Source: Paracoccus albicereus
GTDB taxonomy: Bacteria > Pseudomonadota > Alphaproteobacteria > Rhodobacterales > Rhodobacteraceae
Length of the DNA: 64,000 nt
Assembly (NCBI RefSeq): GCF_024359525.1
Contig: NZ_JAKZEU010000001.1
Coordinates: 1 to 64,000, forward strand
Reading direction: 5' to 3'
The notes beneath the pieces were generated by a model. It had not been told where the DNA came from. It worked only from the letters and a program-made list of their open reading frames with translations, and did no database searches. Positions 1 through 7,551 of this stretch are shown here, one piece after another. Made by a program: the position numbers and the translations under genes. Numbering within the stretch: the stretch's first letter is position 1; every line of letters starts with the position of its first letter.

Positions 1-72
1 AAGCTGCGCTTCGCCATCCGCGAAGGCGGCCGCACCGTGGGTGCCGGTGTGGTCGCGAAGATCCTGAAGTGA
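1..72 (+). CDS. tuf: Elongation factor Tu, C-terminal end (partial)
   Basis: The window opens inside a reading frame whose last 23 residues (KLRFAIREGG, then RTVGAGVVAKILK, then TGA) are the signature C-terminus of EF-Tu domain 3. EF-Tu delivers aminoacyl-tRNA to the ribosome. The 5' part lies outside the window. A strong hairpin terminator follows about 40 bp after the stop. Confidence 0.95.
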   Translation, partial: KLRFAIREGGRTVGAGVVAKILK

Positions 73-112
73 TCTGACGCACGCGGGAGCGATCCCGCGT
101 CGCCAAAGGCGA

Positions 113-139
113 AAGGCCCGTCCCGAAGGGGCGGGCCTT
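113..139 (+). terminator. Rho-independent-like terminator after tuf
   Basis: A 12-bp stem, AAGGCCCGTCCC paired with GGGGCGGGCCTT (one G-T wobble), closes a 3-nt loop and is followed by TGTCGT. It sits 41 bp after the tuf stop. The T tract is short, as is common in GC-rich alphaproteobacteria. Confidence 0.8.
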
Positions 140-173
140 GTCGTAGAGACATCCAGAAAAGCAGAGGAACGAG

Positions 174-572
174 ATGGCCAAATATATCCATTCGATGTTC
201 CGCGTGATGGACGAGGCGCGTTCAGTCGATTTCTACAAACGGGTCTTCGACATGACGGTCGCGGACAGGCTGGACTTCGCCGATTTCACGCTCATCTACC
301 TGTCGAACGGCGAAAGCGGCACAGAGCTTGAACTGACGGTGAACAAGGGCCGCACCGAACCTTACGATCTGGGCGACGGTTACGGCCACGTCGCCTTTTC
401 GGTCGACGACGTCGATGCGCTGCATGCGCGGTTGGAACGTGACGGATTTGCCCCGCGCAAGCTGGTCGACTTCGCCCCCGACGGCGGCGAACGGATCGCC
501 CGCTTCTTCTTCATCGCCGATCCGGACGGATACCAGATCGAGGTTCTTCAACGCGGTGGCCGCTTCCTGTGA
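174..572 (+). CDS. gloA: Lactoylglutathione lyase (glyoxalase I)
   Basis: A 132-residue VOC-fold protein that isomerises the methylglyoxal-glutathione hemithioacetal to S-lactoylglutathione in the cytoplasm. All four expected metal ligands can be placed: H6 (YIHSMFRV), E53 (ELELTVNKG), H72 (GYGHVAFSVDD) and E123 (DGYQIEVL). Length matches the short, Ni-type bacterial GloA family. A purine-rich GAGGAACGAG precedes the ATG, which supports this start. The gene stands alone after tuf, with a frameshifted cupin gene 75 bp downstream. Confidence 0.95.
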   Translation: MAKYIHSMFRVMDEARSVDFYKRVFDMTVADRLDFADFTLIYLSNGESGTELELTVNKGRTEPYDLGDGYGHVAFSVDDVDALHARLERDGFAPRKLVDFAPDGGERIARFFFIADPDGYQIEVLQRGGRFL

Positions 573-647
573 TTGCGCGTTCAGGCCATCGGAACCGGAA
601 GGTGGGCCTGACGGGTTGGGTCTGACCTGACCGCGAGGAGCCAAGCG

Positions 648-1045
648 ATGAAGATCACCCGCCAATCCGACCGCAAGACCGAGAAGGCCCCTGCCGAGTA
701 CTTCACGGGCGACGTCGGGATAACCCCACTTTTCAGCACTGACCAACCGGGCCGTACCGTCGGCGCCAGCGTCACTTTCCAACCCCGGGCGCGGACCAAT
801 TGGCACAGCCATCCCTTTGGCCAAACTTTGATTGTCACGGACGGTGCGGGACGCGTGCAGCGTGAGGGCGGAGAGATCGAGACCCTCACGATCGGCGACG
901 TCATCACATTTCCTGCCGGCGAGCGTCACTGGCATGGGCCACGCGAGATAGCGCAATGACCCATATCGCCATTCAGGAAAGCGATGGCGGCAAGACCGCC
1001 GACTGGGCCGAACCTGTCACTGACGAGGATTACGACGGGCGGTAA
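648..1045 (+). pseudogene. Cupin-domain protein, frameshifted near the 3' end
   Basis: The frame from ATG 648 encodes a small single-domain cupin of the type often annotated as (R)-mandelonitrile lyase-like or carboxymuconolactone-associated cupin. Visible motifs are the first cupin box (NWHSHPFGQTLIV) and the second (GDVITFPAGERHWHG). The frame ends prematurely with TGA at 957-959. The expected C-terminus (MTHIAIQESDGG, then KTADWAEPVTDEDYDGR) follows at once in another frame, 956-1045. The distance from HWH to the shared MTHIAIQE segment is 20 nt, where the family normally has 21, so one base seems to be lost near 935-955. The first frame still holds the metal-binding part. RBS GAGGAG precedes the start. 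It may be true decay or a sequencing error; the next gene is also frameshifted. Confidence 0.8.
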
Positions 1046-1135
1046 GAACGGCCGCTGGGAACGGCTGCTGACGGCTTCTGTCATCGGCCTCTGCGCATGC
1101 TGGGTCAGTCCACACTCAGTTGCGGGAGCCAGTCG

Positions 1136-1547
1136 ATGAAGACGTATCATGGATCATGCTTCTGCGGCACCGTCGCGTTTGAAGCTGCAGGATCTTGCAG
1201 AGGGGACGATGCGCTGCAACTGCCGGTTCTGTCGCAAGATGCGCTACTGGGAAATGCGGCTACCCGATCCGGAGGGCTTCACGCTGATCCGTGGCGCAGA
1301 CTCCTTGGCCGAGACTCCGCGCCAGCAGGACGATGGCGTCGTTATGCATCACTACTTCTGCGCGCGATGTGGCACACGGCTTTGGACTAGCGGCAATATC
1401 CCAGAAATGGATGGACGCTTCGTTCAGGTCGTTGTCTCGGCGCTCGATGACATCAGCGAGGCCGAGCTAATCGCCGCGCCGATCCATTACGCTGATGGTG
1501 CACATGACGATTGGTGGAATCCGGCGCCGGAAACCCGGCACCTTTAA
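1136..1547 (+). pseudogene. GFA family (Mss4-like) zinc protein, frameshifted
   Basis: The start (MKTYHGSCFCGTVAFEAA) lies in the frame from ATG 1136. The rest of the family sequence (DLAEGTMRCNCRFCRK ... YFCARCGTRLW ... DDWWNPAPETRHL) lies in the frame used from about 1191 to the stop at 1547. The join near 1185-1191 needs removal of one base (or gain of two). Together the pieces give a complete protein of about 136 residues with the four zinc-site cysteine groups (CFC, CNC, FC, CARC) of the glutathione-dependent formaldehyde-activating/CENP-V family. Biochemical roles in this family are mostly unproven. No single ATG-to-stop frame covers the whole protein, so as written the gene is broken. 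Confidence 0.8.
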
Positions 1548-1735
1548 ACCGAGCGGCGTCCCGCGCGCCGGCAACGGGCAGATTGCGTCCCAAAAGCAAG
1601 CGTGCTGCCTGTCAAACGCGCACAATCGCCGGTTGCCGGGCACAAGAGACTGGCACGATTTCACGTGGGTGTTACTCTGAAGATCATGCCGCGGTGCGTG
1701 CGCCCGGCGCCCCAGTGAAACAGGGAGATCGCGAA

Positions 1736-3097
1736 ATGAGCGACACCACAGAACGCATGGGCGGCCCAAGCCGGAAAATGACGCTGACGACCAAGATCCT
1801 GATCGGCATGGTAGCCGGTCTGATCGTTGGCGTACTTGCGAATACGATCAATTCGGGCTTCGTGAACGATTACGTCATCAACGGGCTGTTCCACATGATC
1901 GGAACTGCCTTCGTCAACGCGCTGAAGATGCTGGTCGTGCCGCTGGTCGTCTTCTCGCTGCTGACCGGCGTTTTCGGGATCAGCGATGTCCGGCTACTGG
2001 GTCGGGTCGGCGGGAAGGCCTTCGGTCTGTACATCGCGACCACGGCCATCGCCATCGCGGTGGCGATCACCATCGCCCTGGTCGTGGGCCCGGGCGTAGG
2101 CTTCAACATGGAAGGCGTCGATACGTCCGGTGTGACCGCGGCAGAGGCGCCGAGCGTCTGGATGGTCTTTGCCAACATCGTGCCGACCAACCCGGTGGCC
2201 GCGCTGGCGAGCGGCGAAATGCTGCAGATCATCTTCTATGTCATCGTCATCGGCATTGCCGGTCTGATGTTGGGCGACGCTTCCGCGCCCTTCGTGAAGG
2301 CCTGCGAATACATGAACGACCTGATGATGAAGGTCGTGGAGATCGTGATGGCCTTTGCGCCGATCGGCGTCTTCTGCCTGATCGCGCGGGTTTTCGCGCA
2401 GCAGGGGATCGACCTGTTCATCCCGGTGCTGGCCTACGTCGCCACGCTGACGGGTGCACTTTTCCTGCACCTCTTCGTGACGCTGATGCTGATGCTGAAG
2501 ATGCTGACCGGCCTGAACCCGTTCACCTTCATGCAGAAGATCCGCCCGGCGCAGATCTTCGCCTTCTCGACGGCCAGCTCGAACGCCACGATCCCGGTCA
2601 CCTATCGGTCCGTTACCGAACGGATGGGCGTGGACAATTCGATCGCATCGTTCTCGGTCCCGTTCGGCGCCACGATCAACATGGACGGCACAGCGATCAT
2701 GCAGGGCGTGGCGACCGTGTTCCTGGCCAATGTCTACGGCATCGACTTAGGACTGGGCGGATACCTGACGGTGATCGCGATGGCCGTTCTCGCCTCGATC
2801 GGAACGGCGGGTGTGCCGGGTGTCGGATTGGTGATGCTGACAATGGTGCTGACTCAGGTCGGTCTGCCGATCGAGGGCATCGCGTTGATCCTAGGCGTCG
2901 ACCGGCTGATGGACATGATCCGCACCGCGGTCAACATCACCGGCGATGCGGTGGTCACGACGATCGTCGCCAAGTCCGAGGGCAAGATCGATCTGTCGAT
3001 CTACAACGATCCCGAGGCCGGCATGCTGGACGAGGATCTCAGCATCGATCCGGCGGCCGAGGGGCGGCTGGCGGGGATCGCCACGCAGCACGGCTGA
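1736..3097 (+). CDS. Dicarboxylate/amino acid:cation symporter (DAACS family)
   Basis: A 453-residue membrane transporter of the glutamate/C4-dicarboxylate:Na+ or H+ symporter family (GltP/DctA-like). Transmembrane segments start near residue 20. Diagnostic motifs are the serine-rich hairpin STASSNATIPVT and the NMDGTAIMQGV motif of the substrate and Na+ site. ATG 1736 is chosen because it has a GGGAGA ribosome site and begins the conserved region; the open frame runs back to 1511 without family similarity. Whether glutamate, aspartate or C4-dicarboxylate is carried cannot be told from the sequence. A hairpin terminator follows within 20 bp of the stop. Confidence 0.92.
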   Translation: MSDTTERMGGPSRKMTLTTKILIGMVAGLIVGVLANTINSGFVNDYVINGLFHMIGTAFVNALKMLVVPLVVFSLLTGVFGISDVRLLGRVGGKAFGLYIATTAIAIAVAITIALVVGPGVGFNMEGVDTSGVTAAEAPSVWMVFANIVPTNPVAALASGEMLQIIFYVIVIGIAGLMLGDASAPFVKACEYMNDLMMKVVEIVMAFAPIGVFCLIARVFAQQGIDLFIPVLAYVATLTGALFLHLFVTLMLMLKMLTGLNPFTFMQKIRPAQIFAFSTASSNATIPVTYRSVTERMGVDNSIASFSVPFGATINMDGTAIMQGVATVFLANVYGIDLGLGGYLTVIAMAVLASIGTAGVPGVGLVMLTMVLTQVGLPIEGIALILGVDRLMDMIRTAVNITGDAVVTTIVAKSEGKIDLSIYNDPEAGMLDEDLSIDPAAEGRLAGIATQHG

Positions 3098-3115
3098 GCG
3101 GCCGTCGAAACGAAT

Positions 3116-3146
3116 AAGGCCCGCCCTCTAAACGGGGCGGGCCTTT
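3116..3146 (+). terminator. Terminator between symporter and DUF892 genes
   Basis: An 11-bp perfect stem, AAGGCCCGCCC with GGGCGGGCCTT, is followed by T residues on the plus strand and preceded by A-rich sequence. It can therefore end transcription from both converging genes (stops at 3097 and 3167). Confidence 0.85.
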
Positions 3147-3166
3147 CGGTTTCGGAAACGACCGGT

Positions 3167-3670
3167 TCAGCGACCGTCTTGGGCAGCCGCGTTGACGCCG
3201 CCTTCAGCGATCTTGGTCATGTGGCGGTCGCCTTCCCAAGTGTTGTCCAGACATTCCTGAAGCTGGGCACCATCTTCGTTCATGCCGAGACGGTTGGCGA
3301 AGGTGCGAACGCAGCCGTATCCCGCGATCGCATAGTGCGCCATGCGCTGATACTGGGTGATGATCGCGGCATCCTGCGCGTCTTCGTCTGCGAATTCCGT
3401 TTCCAGCGCATGCTTGCGCGCTTCCTGCACGACGCCTTCCATGCCGCGGCAATGCTCGCCGGTCGGATCGATATCGTGGGACGCGCAGATCGACGCCAGC
3501 ACGTCCATTCCCCGGGCGATGCCTTCGTTGCCGGCGATCAGTGCCTCGGACAGTTCCTTCGACTTCGCCGCACGACCCAGATCGGTCACGACGGGCATCG
3601 ACTGCTTGCAGGCGCTGTAGAGGTCGCGCAGCTGGTCCAGATACAGGTCTTTGAGGTTCTTGACGGCCAT
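3167..3670 (-). CDS. DUF892 / YciF-type ferritin-like stress protein
   Basis: A 167-residue protein with the N-terminal signature of the DUF892 (YciE/YciF) ferritin-like family (LKDLYLDQLRDLYSACKQ). Spaced Glu/His residues fit a four-helix bundle (for example E104-x2-H, later R-A-H-Y). Family members are induced by osmotic and general stress; their chemistry is unproven. RBS GGAAGGAG lies just before the ATG. Upstream is an exact GGAAC-N16-CGTT promoter (3704-3728) of the type used by the alphaproteobacterial general stress sigma factor EcfG, which agrees with a stress role. The gene is monocistronic and divergent from an ABC exporter. Confidence 0.88.
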   Translation of the reverse strand: MAVKNLKDLYLDQLRDLYSACKQSMPVVTDLGRAAKSKELSEALIAGNEGIARGMDVLASICASHDIDPTGEHCRGMEGVVQEARKHALETEFADEDAQDAAIITQYQRMAHYAIAGYGCVRTFANRLGMNEDGAQLQECLDNTWEGDRHMTKIAEGGVNAAAQDGR

Positions 3671-3703
3671 ATTGAGGCTCCTTCCGTTTCAGGTTCGCAG
3701 GTC

Positions 3704-3728
3704 AACGCAAGGGGTGGGCGGGTGTTCC
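3704..3728 (-). promoter_or_regulatory. EcfG-type general stress promoter of the DUF892 gene
   Basis: On the minus strand GGAAC (3728-3724) is followed after exactly 16 nt by CGTT (3707-3704). This matches the published EcfG consensus GGAAC-N16/17-CGTT in full. The predicted transcription start near 3697 leaves a short leader before ATG 3670. The sigma factor itself is not in the window. Confidence 0.65.
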
Positions 3729-3799
3729 TTTGCGATATGTTGGCAGCCGCTTGACTTGGCCGACGCGCACCGGCAACCAGTCCACAGCCCCGTACATGC

Positions 3800-5692
3800 G
3801 TGAGTCTTTCGATGTTCCGCTGGTTCGAACGCCGGCTCGATCCCTATCCGATGGATGTTCCCGGTATGCCGCCGCGCGGCTTCTGGGCTTTTCTGCTGCA
3901 CTATTCGCACGGCGCGGTGCGCTGGCTGATCCTGCTAGCCATCGGGTCGAGCCTGATCGCGGTCGTCGAGGTGGCCCTTTTCGGTTATCTCGGCGATCTG
4001 GTGAACCGGCTTTCCGATACGCCGCGCGACCAGTTCTGGCAGGAGGAGGGGACGCGCCTGATTGCGATGGGCGCGCTGCTGCTGATCGTCTTTCCCCTGC
4101 TGAACGCGCTGACCAGCATGGTGATGCACCAAACGCTTCTCGGCAACTTTCCGCAGCGCGTCCGCTGGCAGGCACACCGTTATCTGCTGCGCCAGTCGGT
4201 CGGCTATTTTCAGGACGAGTTCGCCGGGCGCATTGCCCAGCGGCTGATGCAGACGGCGCTGGCCGTGCGCGAAGTGGCGATGAAGATGATGGACGTTGCC
4301 TCTTACGTTCTGGTCTATTTCCTCGGCGCGCTGGTCCTTGCGGCAAGCCAGGATTGGCGGCTTGCCCTGCCCTTCGCGGCGTGGGGCATCGCCTATGCGG
4401 TGATGCTGTGGCAGATCGTTCCGCGACTTGGACGCGTATCACAGGCGCAGGCCGATGCGCGCAGCGCAATGACCGGCCAGATCGTCGACAGCTATACCAA
4501 CATCGCGACGGTCAAGCTGTTCTCTCACTCCGACCGGGAAGAGGCCTGGGTTCGCCGCGGCATGGACCGTTTCCTGCAGACGGTGCACGGGCAGATGCGT
4601 CTGTCGGCGTTGCAGGACATCCTGCTGACGGTGATCAACGTCGCCCTGACGGCGGCGGTGACGGCAGTCGGCCTGATGTTGTGGACCCGCGGGGCGATCA
4701 GTGTCGGGGCGGTCGCGGTGGCGGTCCCGCTGGCGATGCGGCTGAACAACATGTCGCACTGGATCATGTGGGAATTCGCCGCCCTGTTCGAGAACGTAGG
4801 AACGGTGCGTGACGGGATCAATTCGCTCGCCCTGCCCCGCGCGGTGCGCGACGATCCGGCGGCGCTTCCTCTTGTCACGAAAGAAGGCGCTGTTCGCTTC
4901 GAAGGCGTCACATTCCGCTACGGCGCCCAGATCGCCGACCGTCCGATGCCGGTTCTGGACGATCTGAACCTGTCGATCGCACCAGGCGAACGGATCGGTC
5001 TGGTCGGTCGCTCCGGTGCGGGAAAATCCACGCTGCTGAACCTGCTGCTACGCTTCCATGATCTGGAGGGTGGCCGCATCCTGATCGACGGACAGGACAT
5101 CGCCCAAGTGACGCAGGAAAGTCTTCGGGCTGCGATCGGCGTGGTCACGCAAGACACGTCGCTGCTGCACCGCTCGATCCGCGACAACATCACCTATGGT
5201 CGCCCCGGCGCGAGCGATGACGAGGTGATGGCGGCGGCGCGTCTGGCCGAAGCCCAGGACTTCATCCCGATCCTGTCGGACAGTCAGGGCAGGCGCGGGC
5301 TGGATGCCCATGTCGGAGAGCGCGGCGTCAAATTGTCCGGCGGTCAACGCCAGCGGATCGCCATCGCGCGCGTCGCCCTGAAGGATGCGCCGATCTTGGT
5401 GCTGGACGAGGCGACAAGCGCCCTGGACAGCGAGGTCGAGGCGGCGATCCAGTCGCGGCTGGACATGTTGATGCAGGGCAAGACCGTGATCGCGATCGCG
5501 CACCGGCTTTCCACCATCGCCGCGATGGACCGGCTGGTCGTGATGGAGGCGGGCAAGATCGTCGAAGAAGGCAGTCACGCCGAACTGCTGGCGCAAGGCG
5601 GGATCTACGCGCGCCTCTGGCAGCGTCAGTCCGGCGGCTTCATCGGCGTTGACGAAGAACAGACCGGCCCGTCGGCCAGCGCGGCGGAGTGA
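3800..5692 (+). CDS. ABC transporter, fused permease and ATPase (MsbA/multidrug type)
   Basis: A 630-residue half-transporter. The N-terminal half (about residues 30-340) is a six-helix type-1 exporter domain. The C-terminal half is an ATPase with Walker A GRSGAGKST near residue 400, signature LSGGQRQRIA, Walker B ILVLDEATSALD and the H-loop AHRLSTI. It would act as a dimer in the inner membrane; the substrate (lipid, drug or peptide) cannot be deduced. The start is uncertain. GTG 3800 opens the frame, ATG 3812 follows four codons later, and neither has a clear ribosome site. It diverges from the DUF892 gene and converges with the DUF2852 gene. Confidence 0.92.
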   Translation: MSLSMFRWFERRLDPYPMDVPGMPPRGFWAFLLHYSHGAVRWLILLAIGSSLIAVVEVALFGYLGDLVNRLSDTPRDQFWQEEGTRLIAMGALLLIVFPLLNALTSMVMHQTLLGNFPQRVRWQAHRYLLRQSVGYFQDEFAGRIAQRLMQTALAVREVAMKMMDVASYVLVYFLGALVLAASQDWRLALPFAAWGIAYAVMLWQIVPRLGRVSQAQADARSAMTGQIVDSYTNIATVKLFSHSDREEAWVRRGMDRFLQTVHGQMRLSALQDILLTVINVALTAAVTAVGLMLWTRGAISVGAVAVAVPLAMRLNNMSHWIMWEFAALFENVGTVRDGINSLALPRAVRDDPAALPLVTKEGAVRFEGVTFRYGAQIADRPMPVLDDLNLSIAPGERIGLVGRSGAGKSTLLNLLLRFHDLEGGRILIDGQDIAQVTQESLRAAIGVVTQDTSLLHRSIRDNITYGRPGASDDEVMAAARLAEAQDFIPILSDSQGRRGLDAHVGERGVKLSGGQRQRIAIARVALKDAPILVLDEATSALDSEVEAAIQSRLDMLMQGKTVIAIAHRLSTIAAMDRLVVMEAGKIVEEGSHAELLAQGGIYARLWQRQSGGFIGVDEEQTGPSASAAE

Positions 5693-5713
5693 CCGCCGCG
5701 CCGTTCGGGCAGC

Positions 5714-6118
5714 TCAGTTCTCGCGCTGGCGCTGTTCCATGAACTGGTCGAACTCGGCCTTGTCCTTGGCTTCGCGAAGCTTCTCGAGAAACGCGACGAA
5801 ATCGCGGTGCTCGTCTTCAAGCCGCTTCAGCGTCTCGGACCGGTAGGCGTCGAACGCGGTGTTGCCGGTCGAAGTCATCGAATAGCGGTTGCGGCGGGTG
5901 CGCGTGCTGCAGGACATCATGCGGTTGCTCCAGATCATGTAGCCAAGAATGGCGAGGCCGACAGGCCAGAAGGCGACGAAGCCAAGGATCATCGCCACGA
6001 TCCAGGCGGGTCGGCCGCGATCGTCGAGCCAGTCCCGAGCGGCGGTCAACGCGCCCGAGAGCCGTCCCTGCGCCCGCTGACCGCGATCCATCGGCCAGGT
6101 CTGCGTCATGCTTTGCAT
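5714..6118 (-). CDS. DUF2852 domain membrane protein
   Basis: A 134-residue protein of the alphaproteobacterial DUF2852 family, function unknown. One hydrophobic segment (PAWIVAMILGFVAFWPVGLAI) is followed by the family's basic and Ser/Thr-rich stretch (MMSCSTRTRRNRY) and a charged, probably helical C-terminus. ATG 6118 is preferred because GGAGAG lies four bases before it; the frame is open back to a GTG at 6145. Upstream are a -35/-10 pair and an AT-rich 25-bp palindrome. A TetR gene on the same strand ends 85 bp upstream, so local repression by that regulator is plausible. Confidence 0.82.
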   Translation of the reverse strand: MQSMTQTWPMDRGQRAQGRLSGALTAARDWLDDRGRPAWIVAMILGFVAFWPVGLAILGYMIWSNRMMSCSTRTRRNRYSMTSTGNTAFDAYRSETLKRLEDEHRDFVAFLEKLREAKDKAEFDQFMEQRQREN

Positions 6119-6128
6119 CGAACTCTCC

Positions 6129-6153
6129 ATGTTAATGTTAATCACATTTACAT
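6129..6153. promoter_or_regulatory. AT-rich 25-bp palindrome, probable operator of the DUF2852 gene
   Basis: The arms ATGTTAATGT (6129-6138) and ACATTTACAT (6144-6153) match at 9 of 10 positions around TAATC. The site overlaps the candidate -10 of the DUF2852 promoter, where a repressor would block RNA polymerase. Confidence 0.6.
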
Positions 6154-6180
6154 AGATGGGAGACGATTGCTGGCGTTCAA
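6152..6180 (-). promoter_or_regulatory. Sigma-70-type promoter of the DUF2852 gene
   Basis: Reading the minus strand, TTGAAC (6180-6175) is separated by 17 nt from ATCTAT (6157-6152). The AT-rich palindrome begins inside this -10 element. The start codon used (6118) lies about 33 nt beyond the -10. Confidence 0.5.
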
Positions 6181-6202
6181 GCCATGCTAGCGAAAATTCG
6201 GA

Positions 6203-6832
6203 TCAGCGGCCCAGAACGCCCAGTCCGCGCAGGTAGATCAGCACGCCGCTTTCCAGCATCTCGCCCGCAGAGACGGCGCTGCGACCGCCGGGTTTGCCGC
6301 GCATGAACAGTTCCACCACGCCGTGGCTCAATGCGAAGACATGGTTGGCGACCATCCGTGCTGGTGGACGCTGATCGGTAGGGATTCCTCTGAACATCGC
6401 TTCCGAACCCTGCAACATGATGCCCATAGCCCTGTCCGCGGCCCGGCTGAGCTCGGAATGGCCGGTGATCGACAGGCCAGATTCGAACATCGCCATGTAC
6501 TGGCCTGGTCTGTCGCGCGCGAAGTCCAGATAGGCCTCACCCATCCGGGTGAAGGCCGCCAGCGGATTGGGCCTGCCCTCGTCGAAGGCAGCTTCCAACC
6601 GGTCGCCGAAATCCAGAAAGCCCTGATATGCGACTTCTTCCAGAAGATCGTCGCGACCCTTGAAATGGCGGTAGGGCGCCGCCGCCGACACGCCAGCGCG
6701 ACGTGCGGCCTCGGTCAGCGTGAAGGCTTGCGGTCCCATCTCGGCGATCAGGTCGGCGGTCGCATCCACCAGGGCCTGTTTCAGATTGCCGTGGTGATAG
6801 CCCCTGCGTTCGGCCACAGGCGTGGCCCTCAC
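6203..6832 (-). CDS. TetR/AcrR family transcriptional regulator
   Basis: A 209-residue regulator. The N-terminal helix-turn-helix is clear (ALVDATADLIAEMGPQAF, then TEAARRAGVSAAAPYRHFKGRDDLLEEVA, about residues 18-65). The C-terminal ligand domain resembles the WHG/TetR_C_33 class. The GTG start at 6832 overlaps the ptsH stop by 4 bp (GTGA), so it is translationally coupled to the PTS operon, an unusual place for a TetR gene. The gene ends 85 bp before the DUF2852 start, which carries an operator-like palindrome. Ligand unknown. Confidence 0.9.
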   Translation of the reverse strand: MRATPVAERRGYHHGNLKQALVDATADLIAEMGPQAFTLTEAARRAGVSAAAPYRHFKGRDDLLEEVAYQGFLDFGDRLEAAFDEGRPNPLAAFTRMGEAYLDFARDRPGQYMAMFESGLSITGHSELSRAADRAMGIMLQGSEAMFRGIPTDQRPPARMVANHVFALSHGVVELFMRGKPGGRSAVSAGEMLESGVLIYLRGLGVLGR

Positions 6833-7104
6833 ATGCCTTCGCCGAAATAATCGGCGACCAGCGCCTGAAGCGCATCGGCCAGTTCGCTAGCCTGACGGCC
6901 CGAGGTGGTGACGGTGATTTCGCTGCCAATCGGCGCGGCCAACATCAGTAATCCCATGATCGAGTCGCCCGAGACCTGGATGCCGTCCTTCTCGACCGAA
7001 GCCTCGGCGTCGAACTGCTCGACCTTCTCGACGAACTTCGCGCTCGCGCGGGCGTGAAGCCCTTTCACGTTCACGATCTCCAGCGTGCGGGTGATCCCGC
7101 TCAT
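6829..7104 (-). CDS. ptsH: Phosphocarrier protein HPr (regulatory PTS)
   Basis: A 91-residue HPr with the phosphorylatable histidine H17 in KGLHARAS and the regulatory serine S48 in GDSIMGLLML, the site used by HPr kinase. In alphaproteobacteria this protein belongs to a regulatory rather than a sugar-importing PTS. Its operon partners are the EIIA at 7101 (4-bp overlap), rapZ and hprK, the enzyme expected to phosphorylate S48. Enzyme I and a PTS permease are not in the window. Confidence 0.95.
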   Translation of the reverse strand: MSGITRTLEIVNVKGLHARASAKFVEKVEQFDAEASVEKDGIQVSGDSIMGLLMLAAPIGSEITVTTSGRQASELADALQALVADYFGEGM

Positions 7105-7520
7105 GAAGCGGCCTTGCCGCCGGCCGACAGGATCGCGGGCACTTCATAGGAGTTGATGTATTTCCGGCCAGCTTCCTTCGCGTAAGCGATGGCATCGGCC
7201 AGCGGCAGCTTGCGCGACTTTGCCAGCTTGACGAGCATCGGAAGGTTCGCGCCGTAAAGGATCACACGATCGCGCATCATGCAGGCGGGGATCGACAGGT
7301 TCGAGGGTGAGCCACCGAAGATGTCGGTCACGACGACAACGCCCTCGCCCTGATCCACCTCATCGGCGGCGTCGCGGATCTCTGCCTGTTTCAGACTTCG
7401 GTCATGGATGTCCTCGATCGCGACGGCACGGATTCCCGGCTGCGGTCCCACCACATGCTCGACGGCAGAAAGATATTCCCGCGCCAGGCCCCCATGTGCC
7501 ACGATGACAATTCCGATCAA
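7101..7520 (-). CDS. PTS EIIA component, mannose-family type (regulatory)
   Basis: A 139-residue EIIA-Man-fold protein. H9 in IVIVAHGGLAREY is the expected phosphate acceptor, and DIFGGSPSN is the conserved loop of the family. No EIIB, EIIC or EIID domain is present here, so the protein probably takes phosphate from HPr for regulation, not for transport. It overlaps ptsH by 4 bp and lies 31 bp after rapZ. This order (hprK-rapZ-EIIA-ptsH) is standard in Rhodobacterales. Confidence 0.93.
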   Translation of the reverse strand: MIGIVIVAHGGLAREYLSAVEHVVGPQPGIRAVAIEDIHDRSLKQAEIRDAADEVDQGEGVVVVTDIFGGSPSNLSIPACMMRDRVILYGANLPMLVKLAKSRKLPLADAIAYAKEAGRKYINSYEVPAILSAGGKAAS

Positions 7521-7551
7521 ATCGTCCTACCAAGATCAGTCAAGCGCGCCC

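Noticed and set aside
573..647. Hairpin TCAGGCC/GGCCTGA and a GGAAC motif between gloA and the cupin gene
   Set aside because: The stem is weak with a 17-nt loop, and no CGTT or GGTT lies 16-17 nt after GGAAC, so neither a terminator nor an EcfG promoter is supported.
1655..1675. CTGGCACG upstream of the symporter as a sigma-54 promoter
   Set aside because: The -24 element matches, but the -12 element has CG where the essential GC should be, so the spacing rule GG-N10-GC is not met.
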